DNA of 64,000 nucleotides. Origin: Dryas octopetala. Its lineage: Eukaryota; Streptophyta; Magnoliopsida; Rosales; Rosaceae. Positions 36,337-47,896 of this stretch are shown here, piece by piece (position 1 is the stretch's first letter; every line of letters starts with the position of its first letter). Position numbers and translations under genes: made by a program. Below the pieces are notes generated by a model that saw nothing but the letters and a program-made list of their open reading frames with translations, searched no databases and was not told the origin of the DNA. The stretch is taken from NCBI GenBank assembly GCA_963921425.1, contig OY992833.1, positions 1,490,501 through 1,554,500 on the forward strand. Direction: 5' to 3'.

Positions 36337-39300
36337 AGCAGTCCCTCTTTCTTTGCCTTTGATATTTCTTATTTGCTTCTCTTTAACCTGTTAAGTGTTA
36401 ACTGTTTTTTGGGAGAAACCCATTAATTGTTTCTTCAAAAAATGAAAGGGGGCATTGCCAGAACGTTTCTGGGTTCAATTGTGTGAGGATTGGATTTGAA
36501 TTTCTTTTATTGTTTAGAATTTGCCACATATAAACGGGTGATACAAGCTTGTTCTGTTCTGTTTGTTTATCTTTAATTTTTGTATTATAGCCTTGTCCTT
36601 CAAACTTGGTTTATATTTCTCTCATGAACTTAATAGAGGTTTCTATTATTTCTTCTGTACGTGTGTGTTTCCTTGCAATTAATTGAGTTGATTGAGGTAA
36701 GATCGAAGTTTTGAAAACAGATAGATAACAGGGAGTGTTACATGTGATCCATTTTTTGTGAAAAGGCACTTTGTCCTGCACCAGGTTTGATCAAGATGAT
36801 AAAAGGGAAATTATGATTCTCATAAATTCTAAGATGCATTCTCTTCAGATGTTCTATATAGCGCTTGATTAACAAGGGAAGTCTTTTTCAGACCAAAAAA
36901 AAAAAAAAGGAAAGTTTTTTCTTCTAATATTTTTTTCGTCTTATTATTTTTTATTACGGGGATAGGTGTTAGAACTAATTTAGATGATTCCTTGAATTAA
37001 GGAATTGAGCCTATAATTAAGGAAATCAGTTTGATATTATGATGATGAAGGTGGTTTCTTTGAGACTAAGTATACCAAAAATGATATTGCAGCTGTATCC
37101 AATATTGGAGGAGAAAGTTTCTGTAGTTAAGGAAATCATTTATAAATACTCAATCTTAGGGATATTATAGTTGCGCCTGCAATAAATATTCCTTGTATAG
37201 AATGCTCCAGCAATATTTCTTTATGCTCCAGCATTCAGAAATCTTTTCTGCCAAATTTCATTGTTTCTATTATTTTGACACTGGAGTTTCGGAATTTGAG
37301 GGTGATCATAGACATTCTTTGTAAGTTTGATCATAGACCTTGGTTGTACTTCCAAAAGTATGGCACATCTGTTAATACTTTTTCTAGTCAGTCATATTTG
37401 GAAAAGGAAGTTCCTTGTCTGTTTTCAGTATTAATTATCCTCTGCTTTGCTGTGGAAAGTTGAAGAAAGAAGTATATTTGGTACTGAGAGGCAAATTCAA
37501 TTCTTACTATATAACTCATACAAGAAAGTATTCGAGTGAGGTGGTGGACCTGGTGGTGGAGATAGCCAAGAAAGAAAAAGAAGTGATGGCCGTAAAAGAG
37601 GGGGCTGGTCGTGATGAATGCAGTGCCAATGTTGTTCTAGGATTGTGGAGACACAACATTTGATGTTTTATGGCGCTAGTGATTGAGGTGCCGGCAACAA
37701 TAAAGGTAGTAAGGGTTGAGAGGATGGTATATATGATTGTTCATTGACATCTTCAGTAGTGGCGGAAATGTTAGGAGAACCATTAGTAGTGACTAGTGAA
37801 GATGGCATTTCTTATGGTGATTCTTTTTATGGTGTTGATGTTTTATTTTTTAAATAAATAACACACACAAACCCAGGCACACACACACACATACACACTC
37901 ACCAGGTATTGAACCTCAAATCACACCTTCCACAGTTCCACCATTGTTTTTAAAAGGGGGAGGAGGTGCCATCAGGCCTAAGGCTGTTGCCAGTGGTGTT
38001 TTTTTCTCGTACTTTATGCTTTCTTGGTTAGCATCTTAAAAGTGCTTTGTTTTTCTCTCATTACAAAATATCAAAGAAAATTTTCTCTTGAAAACATCAA
38101 TTTCAATAATTAAAGCATTAAGAATTCTTAAAATGCTGACCAAAAAAATCCACTTTCACTTGATGCGTTTTTCTTGTTAGGCAGACACTGCATTCAGATG
38201 TGTTTCTTAAACCACTTCATTTCCTCTTTTGTTTTCTAGGTTTTTCAAGGTTTTTATTTTTATTTTCTAAAGTAGGTTTTTTTTATTATTTTCATCAACG
38301 GATCTTTTCATATTCTTTAAAGAAGCAAAAAGCACCCAAGAAATAAATGAAATGGTATTTAGTAAGCAACTTAAACCACTTCATGAAACTGAAAGTTAAA
38401 AAACTGAATCCTTTATTCTAGGCTTCTAGCAAAAACATATTGTTATTACTTTTGTCACAAATTATTTTTCCATATACTTTCAGATTGGAGAGCTGATGTG
38501 TCGTAAAGTTTTTCTTGTTTGATGTTTTTTCTGTTTTGTTGTAATTTTCATGTAGGGCTGAATGGTTTGTAGTTGTTTTTAGTATGGAAAAATTGTAGAT
38601 GAGTGAACAACGTGTCCTCTGTTTACACCCTTTCATATTCATTAGTGGAAGTTTTGTTTCTCATTAATTTTTCTCATAGAATTATCATTGACAGTCTCTT
38701 CATCGCGCAATCTTACTGCTATAATCATCAACAGCCTACCTTCTAAGTGAAAAAACATTAACTTTGGCACTGGAACTGCCATTTTACCATTAATAAGAAG
38801 CTTTTTCTTCAACTACCCTCCACTGTCACATATCTATATATGCCTCTACGACGAGACTTTGATGATTGTACAATAATATAGTGAACCTCTTCTGCCATTG
38901 ATTATCACCAACAAACATTATCACCATGATCTTCAGTAGTTTTACAACTATAAACAACATATCCTTCACTATCCCCTCTCCACCAGTACCATTACTTTTG
39001 TCCTAAGAATTTTTATTTTTATGAACTATAAGGTGGGAGGGTTATGCAGTGTGCATCACTAATGCAAATATGGATTTGCTAGAATCTGGTAGGAATTTCA
39101 GAAAGTCTGGCTACAATCTGGAAATGTGTATTTTGGGATCTTGGTCAAATCATGCACTTTCCCTTTTTTGGTAATTTTTGGAATTTATTAACTTTCCTAT
39201 TTTTATTTGGTTTCCTGCTACTCCTAGGGTTTCTGGTGCCATAAATATAAACTATTGTAGCCTTTGGAATCAGTTTCGGTTTAATTAATTAAATTAAGTG

Positions 39301-40033
39301 TTTTCTCTACTTCATTTCTGATTTGGAATCAACCAGGCAATAGGGGCCCTTCGTTCTTGGCATTCTCAATTTGAGAGTCAACAAGTGTGAAGGTAGGTTA
39401 TGACTTTGTAATTTTATACTTCATAGTTCATACCTTCTATGTGCTGCATCAGAAGGTAAGTCACAGGACCACACATCGGCTTGACTAAATAGAGGTGATT
39501 AGGCAATACAAAAGATTGGCAAGCAGTACCATTATTGTTATATCATCAACATTGCTGTCCCACCACAAGCATCACTTCTTTGGTACTGCCACTCTGTAAT
39601 CATCACCTTACTCCGCCATTTTCATAATTTCATATCCAGCACATATAATCATTGCAATGCTAGTGCTAATTACTTTATCATTCCACAACTTTCTTCATTA
39701 TCATTAGTAGTCCTACAAGCTCCGCCACCACAAACTTTACATAAACAATGCTTCAATAGCACTGTTGCATAACGTGCCTATTCCAATTGTTTTCTGAAAA
39801 GAAAATGAAGAGAGGAAAACAATTATGCGTGAGAGTAAACTTGTTTTCAATGGGCCTGAAGAGACACACAGTGACAGTGACCAACAGTACGTGAAAAAGC
39901 AGATCAGTTGTGCATGAATAATGTGAAAAGAAAACTGCAGTTACAGAATCTGCAATTTCATTTTTGTATCAATGATGCTGATATCATAAAGCAATATGAA
40001 AAATATGTAAGAAATTTTGATTCTTTAAATTGA
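36337..40033. other. No coding sequence seen (possible long 5' intron)
   Basis: T-rich plus strand typical of intron or intergenic DNA, with a short CA-rich patch at 37855-37895. No exon-like frame or transposon end is supported. Confidence 0.4.
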
Positions 40034-40228
40034 ATGAGAGATGTTGCAAACATATTATTGAATTTTGCAGAAGCTTATGGTTATGAAACAATTGAACTTG
40101 AGATTTTTTTACAGGACCTAGGTTTCTTCTTTCTTATTGAGCTTAAATTGATTCTCTCTCATGTCTTATGTAAAGGCACATCTCATCCTTGCTCTTATCT
40201 GAAGTCTCTGTCAAAAAAAGTAGGAGGC

Positions 40229-40492
40229 ATGCTTTGTTGTCGTGGTTCACCAAACAAGTATAGCAGGTTGGATGCAAAGCTTGAAAAGAAAATGGTTGAA
40301 GTTAAAAGAGGTTCCTTGGGACGTAGCAATTTTAAGTCAATTGACAGCATAATTATGAGGTTCCCTCAGTTTAGAGAGGAACTGAAGAAAATAAAAGATG
40401 TGTTTGAACAGTATGGTAAGTTTCGACAAGGCTTCTGTATTCTTTACTAAGATTTTCACCTTCCTAAGATGTTATCATGGAGGTTTACTGGA

Positions 40493-40563
<71 letters not shown>

Positions 40564-41264
40564 GTAGATGAGGACTCAAATGGAACTATTGACCGTGAGG
40601 AACTGAAGAAATGCTTACAGAAACTGCAACTACATCTGACAGCAGAGGAGATTGAAGATCTTTACCATTCATGTGACATGGATGGGAGTGAAGGGATACA
40701 ATTCAATGAATTCATCGTTCTTCTATGTCTTGTCTATCTATTAAAGGAACCTTCATCCTCTCATACCGTATTCACAACAAACTCTATATCTTTTGTTCTT
40801 CTCTGTTTGGAAGAAAATTTATGTTAAGTCATAATATTTAATATCTTGGTAATTGTTTCAGACATCAAAGATAGACTCACCACACCTTGAAGCAACTTTT
40901 GATACTGTAATTGAAGTGTTCTCGTTTCTGGATAAAAATGGTGTTGGGAAACTGAACAAGACAGACATGGTGAAGGCGTTGAATGAGGCTTCTCCTTGGG
41001 AGAAATCTCCCGCACATGTCACCAGGACTCGATTCAGTATTAATTCTTTTGCTTTATATAGCTAAAACTTACACTGTTATTTCTCCTTTCTTCTACATGA
41101 ATTTAAAGTTTCCCTAATAATTCGTTTTTGTTTATTTGTGGGTTGTTGCAGAAGAAATGGATTGGGACAAAAATGGGAAGGTCAGTTTCAGGGAGTTCCT
41201 CTTTGCTTTCATTGATTGGGTTGGAATTGATACAGATGAAGAAATGTCTCCAGTACGAAGTTAA
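40229..41264 (+). CDS. CML22: EF-hand calcium sensor, CML21/CML22-like
   Basis: Calmodulin-like Ca2+-binding protein of 224 aa. Four exons with GT-AG introns that keep frame: 40229-40415, 40568-40767, 40862-41036 and 41152-41264. Four EF-hand loops are visible: residues 63-74 (DEDSNGTIDREE, canonical), 99-110 (DMDGSEGIQFNE), 153-164 (DKNGVGKLNKTD, non-canonical at positions 5 and 12) and 191-202 (DWDKNGKVSFRE, canonical). The N-terminal Cys pair (MLCC) could be acylated. The family members I recall start near here with MG, and the frame is open further upstream to 40034, so the start is likely but not certain. The phrases FKSIDSIIMRFP and GIQFNEFIVLLCLVYLL are typical of the CML21/22 branch. 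A (TC)33 run fills the end of intron 1. Probable role: sensing cytosolic Ca2+; targets unknown. Confidence 0.9.
40496..40561. repeat. (TC)n microsatellite forming an intron's pyrimidine tract
   Basis: About 33 TC units ending 6 bp before the intron 1 acceptor AG (40566-40567) of the calcium-sensor gene. They make up roughly 43% of that 152-bp intron. Confidence 0.95.
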
Positions 41265-41747
41265 AGCAAGCAGTTTACAGCTTAGAAATGGGTGGCTAGC
41301 TGTTCAAAATGAGGTCAGATTGATACACTTATGTATATTTCTAAACCATTTTAAATTTGTATAAACAATTCAGTTGTGGAGTCATGTTTATATCTTTTAT
41401 GATTTCGTTAAAATTTCGAACCATCTTATGAATTACTATTATAATTAAGTGATGGATAATATATTTGTTCTTAGTGTATCTGCTTTTTGGGTTCTTAGTA
41501 AAAACATTTGAGACATTTTTTGCATCTGTGGAAAGAACATGTATCGATTTAGAGATACACCACTTTCTAAGAAAAATACATCTGAGGACATGATCCTCTT
41601 TATAAAGCTGCAGAAAATCTAACTTAAATGGTAAACACAAAATTTCTTAATGTAAAAGGTAAAAAGAGAAATTAATATGTCCATTATCAGACCTTCCTTT
41701 ATATATCTATTTGTCACTCTGTTATGATACTTGGGTTGAGTTGAGTT
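41265..41747. other. Intergenic region between convergent genes
   Basis: About 480 bp separate the stop codons of the plus-strand calcium sensor and the minus-strand receptor-like kinase. It must hold both 3' UTRs. I see no gene in it. Confidence 0.6.
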
Positions 41748-44309
41748 TCATTGTATTCCTAGAGCTTGGACACTCCTAATTAATGACAAAGAAGAAGCAT
41801 TCATGTTTCTCCATTCTTCCATACTTTCCTCCTTTTGCCCTTCTTCCACGAAGCATTTGTCATTCCCATCAAGTATCCCTACAATCTGCCTCATGCTTGG
41901 TCGTAATCGAGGATTGGAGCGTGTACAATGAATTCCTAGTTTAACCAGTCTCATCAGTTCTTTGTGGTTGTACTCTCCATTCAACCTAATGTCCACCAGT
42001 TCCTCCAATGGTTGTCTGCGTGCCTCGAATTCGTGGACCCTCTTCACCAGTAGCACCTCAGGCCGCCGAAAGTCAACTGCCATCTGTCCGCTAACAACCT
42101 CAAGCATTACCACGCCAAAGCTATATATATCAGCCATTGGAGTTGCTTCTCCGGATTCCATATATTCTGGTGACATATAACCGAAAATCCCACGAACTGA
42201 TCTGCTTGTGTTAGTAACTGCATGATGCCCATGGTCATTTCGTGTCAAGAATTCAGCAAGGGCAAAAGAACTGAGTCTCGGTTTCATGTCTGGATCAAGA
42301 ATAACAGCAGAAGAGGTAATATTTCTGTGAATTACTTGTTCATCCCATTCTTCGTGGAGATAAAGAATGGCGGAAGCAAGCGATTTGATAATGTTGTATC
42401 TGTGACGCCATTGCAGGATAGAATGGCCAAATCTATAGTCATGGCGGAAAAGTAGGTGACTTAGAAGGCGGTCTGCGAAGTAATCGTAGACAACTAGCAT
42501 CTCTCCATGCTCGGTGCACCATCCACGGAGCTGCACCAAGTTTCGGTGGCGGAGCCTTCCTAAGTTCTGAAGTTCATTTGAGAATCGTGCCCGAAGTGCA
42601 GGGCATGTCTTCATGCCAAGCCGCTTCACCAGGATATGATGGCGGTTGTTAAGAAAGCCATGGTAGGCTGTTCCAAAGTCCAGCTCTGCTACCCTCTGAG
42701 AGTCAGCGAAATTATTTGTGGAAGATATGATTTCCTTGTAGGATATTTCTCGTGGAGTTTCAACCAGGGGGAATGTTGCTGTTTTCTGATGGAAGCTTCC
42801 AGAAGAGCTGATGTCACTGCTTCCGTATTCAGCAGTTGCATATATGGTTTCTCCAGTGGCTGTGACATAAGTAGATGAAGTAGATGTGACAGTTGTGGTG
42901 GTGGCTATGGTGTACCTGGTGTTGGTGCTGCCATTGCTTGTGCTAGTATTGGTGGAAGAGGATAAAGAGATGTACAGTGGGTGGCACAGAAATGATGGGA
43001 GGGTTGGCAATTTGCCATAAATGTTGCCAGAAAGTGCTTCCACAACCCATTTCATGTTTGGCCGTGATTGTGGGTTGTGAAGTGTGCAAAGCAGTGCCAG
43101 ATGAAACAAATGCTCCATATCAAAATGCTGGTAAGACCCATCTGGAATCCTATTATCCCCTGCTTGTAAAAGTTTCCCTTCATCGGATAGCCTTCGGATC
43201 CAGTCAAGCAATATGATCTGATCATCTGGGCAAGTGAGATCTACTGCCCGCCTACCTGACACCACCTCCAGCACAACAATCCCAAAGCTGAAGACATCAG
43301 ATTTTGCAGTAGCTACACTTCTTTTTTGGAAGCTTTCTGGTGGCAAATACCCAATTGTTCCGCCAATTCTTGTTGTCTCTGCCAGCCGAAACTTATGATT
43401 TTTCATTGGCGTCTTTGTTTGGTACTCAAGTTCATGTTCTAGCCACCGTGCCAAGCCAAAGTCACCAAGCCGAGCATTATAGTGGGAATCAAGCATCACG
43501 TTACTTGTCTTAACATCCCGATGAATGATCTGAGTTTCCAACTGCTCATGAAGATAGAAGAGTGCTGCTGCCAAGCCACTGATTATATTCCTTCTACGCT
43601 CCCAATTGAGAGGAGGAGACCCTATGTTTTCAGGTCTCCTGAAAAGTATGCGGTCAAGGCTAAGGTTGGGCATGTAGTCATAAACCAAAAACAACTGGTT
43701 TTCATGAACACACCATCCCCTTAGCCGGACAAGGTTCCTATGACGGAGGTGAGCCACAGCCAGCAACTCAGCTACAAAAGTCTTTTCAAACCGCTCTCCT
43801 CTCTCTACCAAGCACTTCACAGCAACCACAGTTCCATCACTCGGTAGAACTGCTCTATACACTTTGCCAAAACCTCCACTCCCAAGAATTTCATCCTCAC
43901 CAAATCCTTTAGAACCAATATAAAGCTCGGAAAAGCTAAAGATCCTTGGATTGTCTCCTCCAATCTTTTCCTCGAGTTGTATCCCATCCATGTCCTGAAA
44001 AACACCTGAGTGTCGTTTTCCTCTTGTATCATGGTGACAGAAACTGATCCATTTCAAGTCATAAAGCCTGCATAGTGAATCTTTGATGAAATCAAGAACA
44101 TGTCTCACACATTCCCGACGGGGATGATTCTTTCTGATCTCTTCCTTTGTGGGTTTCTGCAGCTTTTGGTGATCCAGTGGCTCTATTTCATTGAACTCCG
44201 CTGGTAAAACGAAGCAGAGACGGTTTAGCTGCATGGTGGTGGTGGTGGCTAGCCTGGAAATTATGGCTTGGAGAAGTACTAGTTGGACATGAATGAAGGT
44301 GTTGAGCAA
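41748..44309 (-). CDS. LECRKS2: Receptor-like protein kinase S.2 homologue with two kinase domains
   Basis: Single-exon frame of 853 codons. By similarity to Arabidopsis receptor-like kinase S.2 (two tandem kinase domains, no lectin ectodomain) the likely start is Met26 (codon at 44234-44232, MQLNRLCFVLPAEF), giving 828 aa. Numbering from the first Met, kinase domain 1 spans about 137-426 with glycine loop GSGGFG (143-148), VAVK lysine (165), HRDVKTSN (263-270) and DFG (283-285), all present. A Ser/Thr-rich linker (about 445-510) leads to domain 2 (about 535-815). Domain 2 keeps the ATP-site lysine (VKR, 561-563) but has no glycine loop, has HRN instead of HRD (661-663) and SSFA where DFG is expected (680-683), so it is a predicted pseudokinase. 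No signal peptide or membrane segment is convincing. Likely role: Ser/Thr kinase signalling; ligand and pathway unknown. No frame breaks. Confidence 0.93.
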   Translation of the reverse strand: MLNTFIHVQLVLLQAIISRLATTTTMQLNRLCFVLPAEFNEIEPLDHQKLQKPTKEEIRKNHPRRECVRHVLDFIKDSLCRLYDLKWISFCHHDTRGKRHSGVFQDMDGIQLEEKIGGDNPRIFSFSELYIGSKGFGEDEILGSGGFGKVYRAVLPSDGTVVAVKCLVERGERFEKTFVAELLAVAHLRHRNLVRLRGWCVHENQLFLVYDYMPNLSLDRILFRRPENIGSPPLNWERRRNIISGLAAALFYLHEQLETQIIHRDVKTSNVMLDSHYNARLGDFGLARWLEHELEYQTKTPMKNHKFRLAETTRIGGTIGYLPPESFQKRSVATAKSDVFSFGIVVLEVVSGRRAVDLTCPDDQIILLDWIRRLSDEGKLLQAGDNRIPDGSYQHFDMEHLFHLALLCTLHNPQSRPNMKWVVEALSGNIYGKLPTLPSFLCHPLYISLSSSTNTSTSNGSTNTRYTIATTTTVTSTSSTYVTATGETIYATAEYGSSDISSSGSFHQKTATFPLVETPREISYKEIISSTNNFADSQRVAELDFGTAYHGFLNNRHHILVKRLGMKTCPALRARFSNELQNLGRLRHRNLVQLRGWCTEHGEMLVVYDYFADRLLSHLLFRHDYRFGHSILQWRHRYNIIKSLASAILYLHEEWDEQVIHRNITSSAVILDPDMKPRLSSFALAEFLTRNDHGHHAVTNTSRSVRGIFGYMSPEYMESGEATPMADIYSFGVVMLEVVSGQMAVDFRRPEVLLVKRVHEFEARRQPLEELVDIRLNGEYNHKELMRLVKLGIHCTRSNPRLRPSMRQIVGILDGNDKCFVEEGQKEESMEEWRNMNASSLSLIRSVQALGIQ

Positions 44310-45139
44310 GAGTATGAGATTTTGGATTTGTTAATAGTATACATGTCATGCTTTAATGCCTTTGTGGTGCGCTTTTATCAACAGGGTTAGGTTGCATGGT
44401 TGAATTGAATGCCATCAACCGGCCAAATTGGAACCTGCCCCTTGTGATGTCATAATAAATTAAATAAGATTCTTGCAGTTGATATTTTTTTAGCAGAATT
44501 TGGCAAAGTTCTGGAACATGTATAAAGTTCCACGATAATGTTTCACGTGAGAATGCTTATGATTTCATACTTAGCCTTGGAAGCGTGTTTCGGTTTGTTG
44601 ATCGTTGGTCTTCAATTTCTGTCAGGTCAAGTATCTAAAAGGTCCTCAATATGCACAAACACAAAGGTCTTTCTTCTTTCTTTTTTTTTTTTTTTTTTTC
44701 TCTATTTCTTTACTACAAAAGATATATAAAAAATGGAGAGGTGTAATTGACAGCTGTAAAAGCATAATTAATTCATCATGAATTTTCAATAACTTCTTTT
44801 TTTTTTATTTTATATTCATGAATATAAAAATATTCATCAACTGTGTTTATACAATAATGTTAAGTTCACAAAGGATGTGATGATATTTTTTATTTATTCA
44901 AACAAGAAATATGAATCGATTGTGAATCTCATTTATTTTCAACAATGAATACAAACAAATAAAAGATTATTTTTAAAAATTATCATAAAATAATATGTTT
45001 ATGGTTTTGTTAGTGATTAGGTAGAGTTTTATTTTATGAGTAATGTATAAGTGATAAGTTTAATTTAATTTTAAGTTTTTTGCCCACAATATATATGTAT
45101 GTCAGCTTGAACATGATGTGAAAATAATACAATTAACAG
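44310..45139. other. Upstream region of the kinase gene; no gene seen
   Basis: It should contain the promoter and 5' UTR of the minus-strand kinase gene. A T-run lies at 44681-44699. No confident TATA box or other site can be assigned. Confidence 0.4.
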
Positions 45140-45141
45140 TA

Positions 45142-45322
45142 ATGCTACACTTACCACATTTTTATACCACAATTTCATACCATTTTACATGACATTCATA
45201 CATTGGATACTATAAATTAAAAAATAAAACCTAAAAAAGAAAAAGGAAATACCCTTCCAGTAAAGTAATGACACATCAAGTGGGATACAAATGTGAGAAA
45301 AAAAATGTGGGACAACTAGCAT
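45142..45322. mobile_element. MITE copy 1 of a TA-flanked pair
   Basis: 181 bp beginning ATGCTACACTTACCACATTT and ending with an approximate inverse (...ACAACTAGCAT), flanked by TA on both sides. It is closely similar in sequence and layout to 45422-45613. Confidence 0.7.
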
Positions 45323-45421
45323 TATTGTACAATTAATTAGCTTAAAATTGATGAATATTCTATACAAAAACAGAATGACATGATACAAATACACGATAAT
45401 TTGAGACTTAAATTTGCAGTA

Positions 45422-45613
45422 GTGCTAGATATACCACATTTTTATACCATAATTTCATACCACCTTATGTGGCAACTTACATGGCATTCATACATTGGAT
45501 ATTAAAAAATAAAAATAAAAACCCAAAAAGAAAAAGAAAAACTTTGTCCAATAAAGTAATGACACGTGAGATGGTATAAAAATGTGGTATAAGAAATGTG
45601 GTAAGTATAGCAT
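45422..45613. mobile_element. MITE copy 2 of a TA-flanked pair
   Basis: 192 bp beginning GTGCTAGATATACCACATTT and ending AAATGTGGTAAGTATAGCAT, with terminal inverted repeats and TA on both flanks. Same family as 45142-45322 and about 100 bp from it. TA duplication suggests a Tc1/mariner-type mobiliser, but the ends are not the usual Stowaway sequence. Confidence 0.75.
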
Positions 45614-46826
45614 TATTCTTAAATTTGTCACCTAAATCCCCTTGATGGGTGTTTGGTTAGTAAATGGAGTAGGACTCATGTGGAATTAGAGTCTCACTAG
45701 ATTGAGATTCCATATCACATTTAAGATTAGGTTTGGGCCACTTTGCACCGAATGACTCATCACAACTCTTAATTTACCTGTAGAACCCGTCCAATCACAA
45801 TCACAATCAATACTGTTGCAATTCAAATTGGAAACCAAATAGATGTGTGAATGACAGCCTTGTCTAGTAAACCAACCACTACTTAGTGCCTTGTATAGAT
45901 GGCAGACAATTTACATTCTGATTAAACAAATTGTTAATTATGTGCACTAAAAAAAACACAGACATTGAAATTTGGGGCTTTCTTTTGAAATGGGTTTTGT
46001 AATTTTTGATCAAATCAAGCATCTTTCTAAATTTTAAAGTAATAGAAAAAAAAATTACTTAAAATTGAGAAATTTTAAAATTTGAAAATTTAGGTTTTTT
46101 TTTTTTTTTTTACTATGAGACTTAACCGTTTTTTGTCTAGAATTTCAAGTAATGCTCGAGTTTTTTTCGAAAAGTACTCGAATCTTCCTCGAGCAGTACT
46201 CAAATCTTGTCGAGTCGTACTCCAAGGGAACTTGAACGTAACTTAAGGGGACAATTTTTGACTAACTTTCAAATTTTCACCTTAAAATTCTTTTTATGGA
46301 TAGAGCTTTAATTTTTGTCTTTATATGAAAGGACAATACTAGAGTGCCTCAATAACATAATATTAGATTAGGGTACAAAATTTTTTCCTTATATGAAAAA
46401 GAATCCTTTTAGAAGAGCTTAAATATTGTTAACAATGAACTATATAAATCACCTGAAATCACAACCAAAGGCGCAATCAGTGTGGATAGGTACAGATATA
46501 AGTCAATGACAATGGGACCATTTGATTTATTAAAAGCTATTAGCTATGCATGGTGCCAAAAATTAAAGCGGAAAGTTTAAATTTGGTGACTGGGTTTTGA
46601 AACAATGTGGCTTCTTAATGCATGGCAGCAGTTTGAGTTTGTGATTGGGTTGCCTAATTTTGCACCATTTTCTCAACTTCTCAAGGTCTTTCTTACTTTA
46701 TTTTTTAAGGAGGAAAGAACTACAAATTACTTTTGTTTGTAAGTTTTTTTTTTTTTTAAGTGGACCCACCTCTCAACCGAAGTTGGATATAGAGGAATTC
46801 TCTTAGAAGCATGAGAAATGTGAGCT
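45614..46826. other. No gene seen
   Basis: AT-rich DNA with homopolymer runs. No supported frame or repeat boundary. Confidence 0.5.
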
Positions 46827-46835
46827 TAAATAAAT

Positions 46836-47456
46836 GGGACAATTTTAGCTAAAGGACTCCAACTATACTTCATGTCTCTATTCAGGACATGAATTTCACT
46901 TTGTGTCAACTGAGGACTGAAATTTTCATTTTGTATTAATTAAGGACTCTGTTTTTTTCAATTTTTATCTCAACTTTGGCCTGACATTAAACCCATTAAA
47001 TTCAACAAACTTATATTGGGTTTAAAACTATGCATCTCCTCTTTACAACTATATAAAGATCACTCGAATCAGACCTCTACAACTCCATATAATCGGCCCC
47101 AAAGTAGGGTATCCGAAACTGTCTAATTTTTCAGATATTTTCTTATAGGTCCGATTGGACAATTTCAGGTACCCTACTTTAGGACCAATTATCTGGAGTT
47201 GTAAATGTCCGATTTGAGTGATCTTTATATGGTTGTAAAGAGGAGATGCATAACTTTAAACCAAGTATAAGTTTGCTGAATTTGGTAGAGATTTGATGGG
47301 TCCAATGTTGGGCCAAAGTTGAGATAAAAACAGAAAAAAACAGGGTTCTTAATTGACACAAAATGAAAGTTTTAGCCCTCAGTTGACATAAAGTGAAATT
47401 CATATTCTGAATAGAGATATGAGATATAGTTTGAGTCATTTAGCTAAAATTTTCCC
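46836..47456. mobile_element. Fold-back MITE, Mutator-like
   Basis: Two arms of about 300 bp in inverted orientation around a short centre near 47135-47155. The ends are GGGACAATTTTAGCTAAA and the complement of GGGAAAATTTTAGCTAAA. Both flanks are TAAATAAAT (46827-46835 and 47457-47465), a perfect 9-bp duplication, the length made by Mutator-like transposases. No coding sequence. A fragment of a related arm (ATGCATCTCCTCTTTACAAC) is seen at about 61594-61613. Confidence 0.9.
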
Positions 47457-47497
47457 TAAATAAATATGAGAAATGTGAGTATATATATAAACAGGAG

Positions 47498-47896
47498 CAG
47501 AGCCCTTCCGTTAAGCAATTCCTTAAATAAGCTTATTTAAGGGATCTCTCATGGAGCCCACTCCATAGAGTATTTTTATAATCGAAACCATCTATTTTTT
47601 TTGTCTCCGTTGAAGGATCATCCTTGTAAAAAATTAGGAAAATTTGAAACTATTTAACCGCTGATTAAATGGTCACAATTTCAAGTGTTTATTGAAAACA
47701 TTTTGTTTGTCTATTTGTTTCATCACAATTAGATATCTTAATAATTTCTGATTTGTCTAATTTTATGTATAGATGATCTTTAAATAGACACCAACAAAAT
47801 AGACGGTTTGGATCGTTGAAATACAAGATAGAATAGGCCTTATGAGGAATCCCTTAAATAAAATTATTTAAAAAATCCCTTAACGAAAGGGGCCTG
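47498..47896. mobile_element. MITE with imperfect inverted ends
   Basis: The left end CAGAGCCCTTCCGTTAAG and the right end (complement of CAGGCCCCTTTCGTTAAG) form imperfect inverted repeats that continue for about 60 bp (CTTAAATAAGCTTATTTAAG versus a related right sequence). Flanks TAAACAGGAG and TAAGCATGAG agree at 8 of 10 positions, so a 9-10 bp duplication is possible but not clean. Confidence 0.6.
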
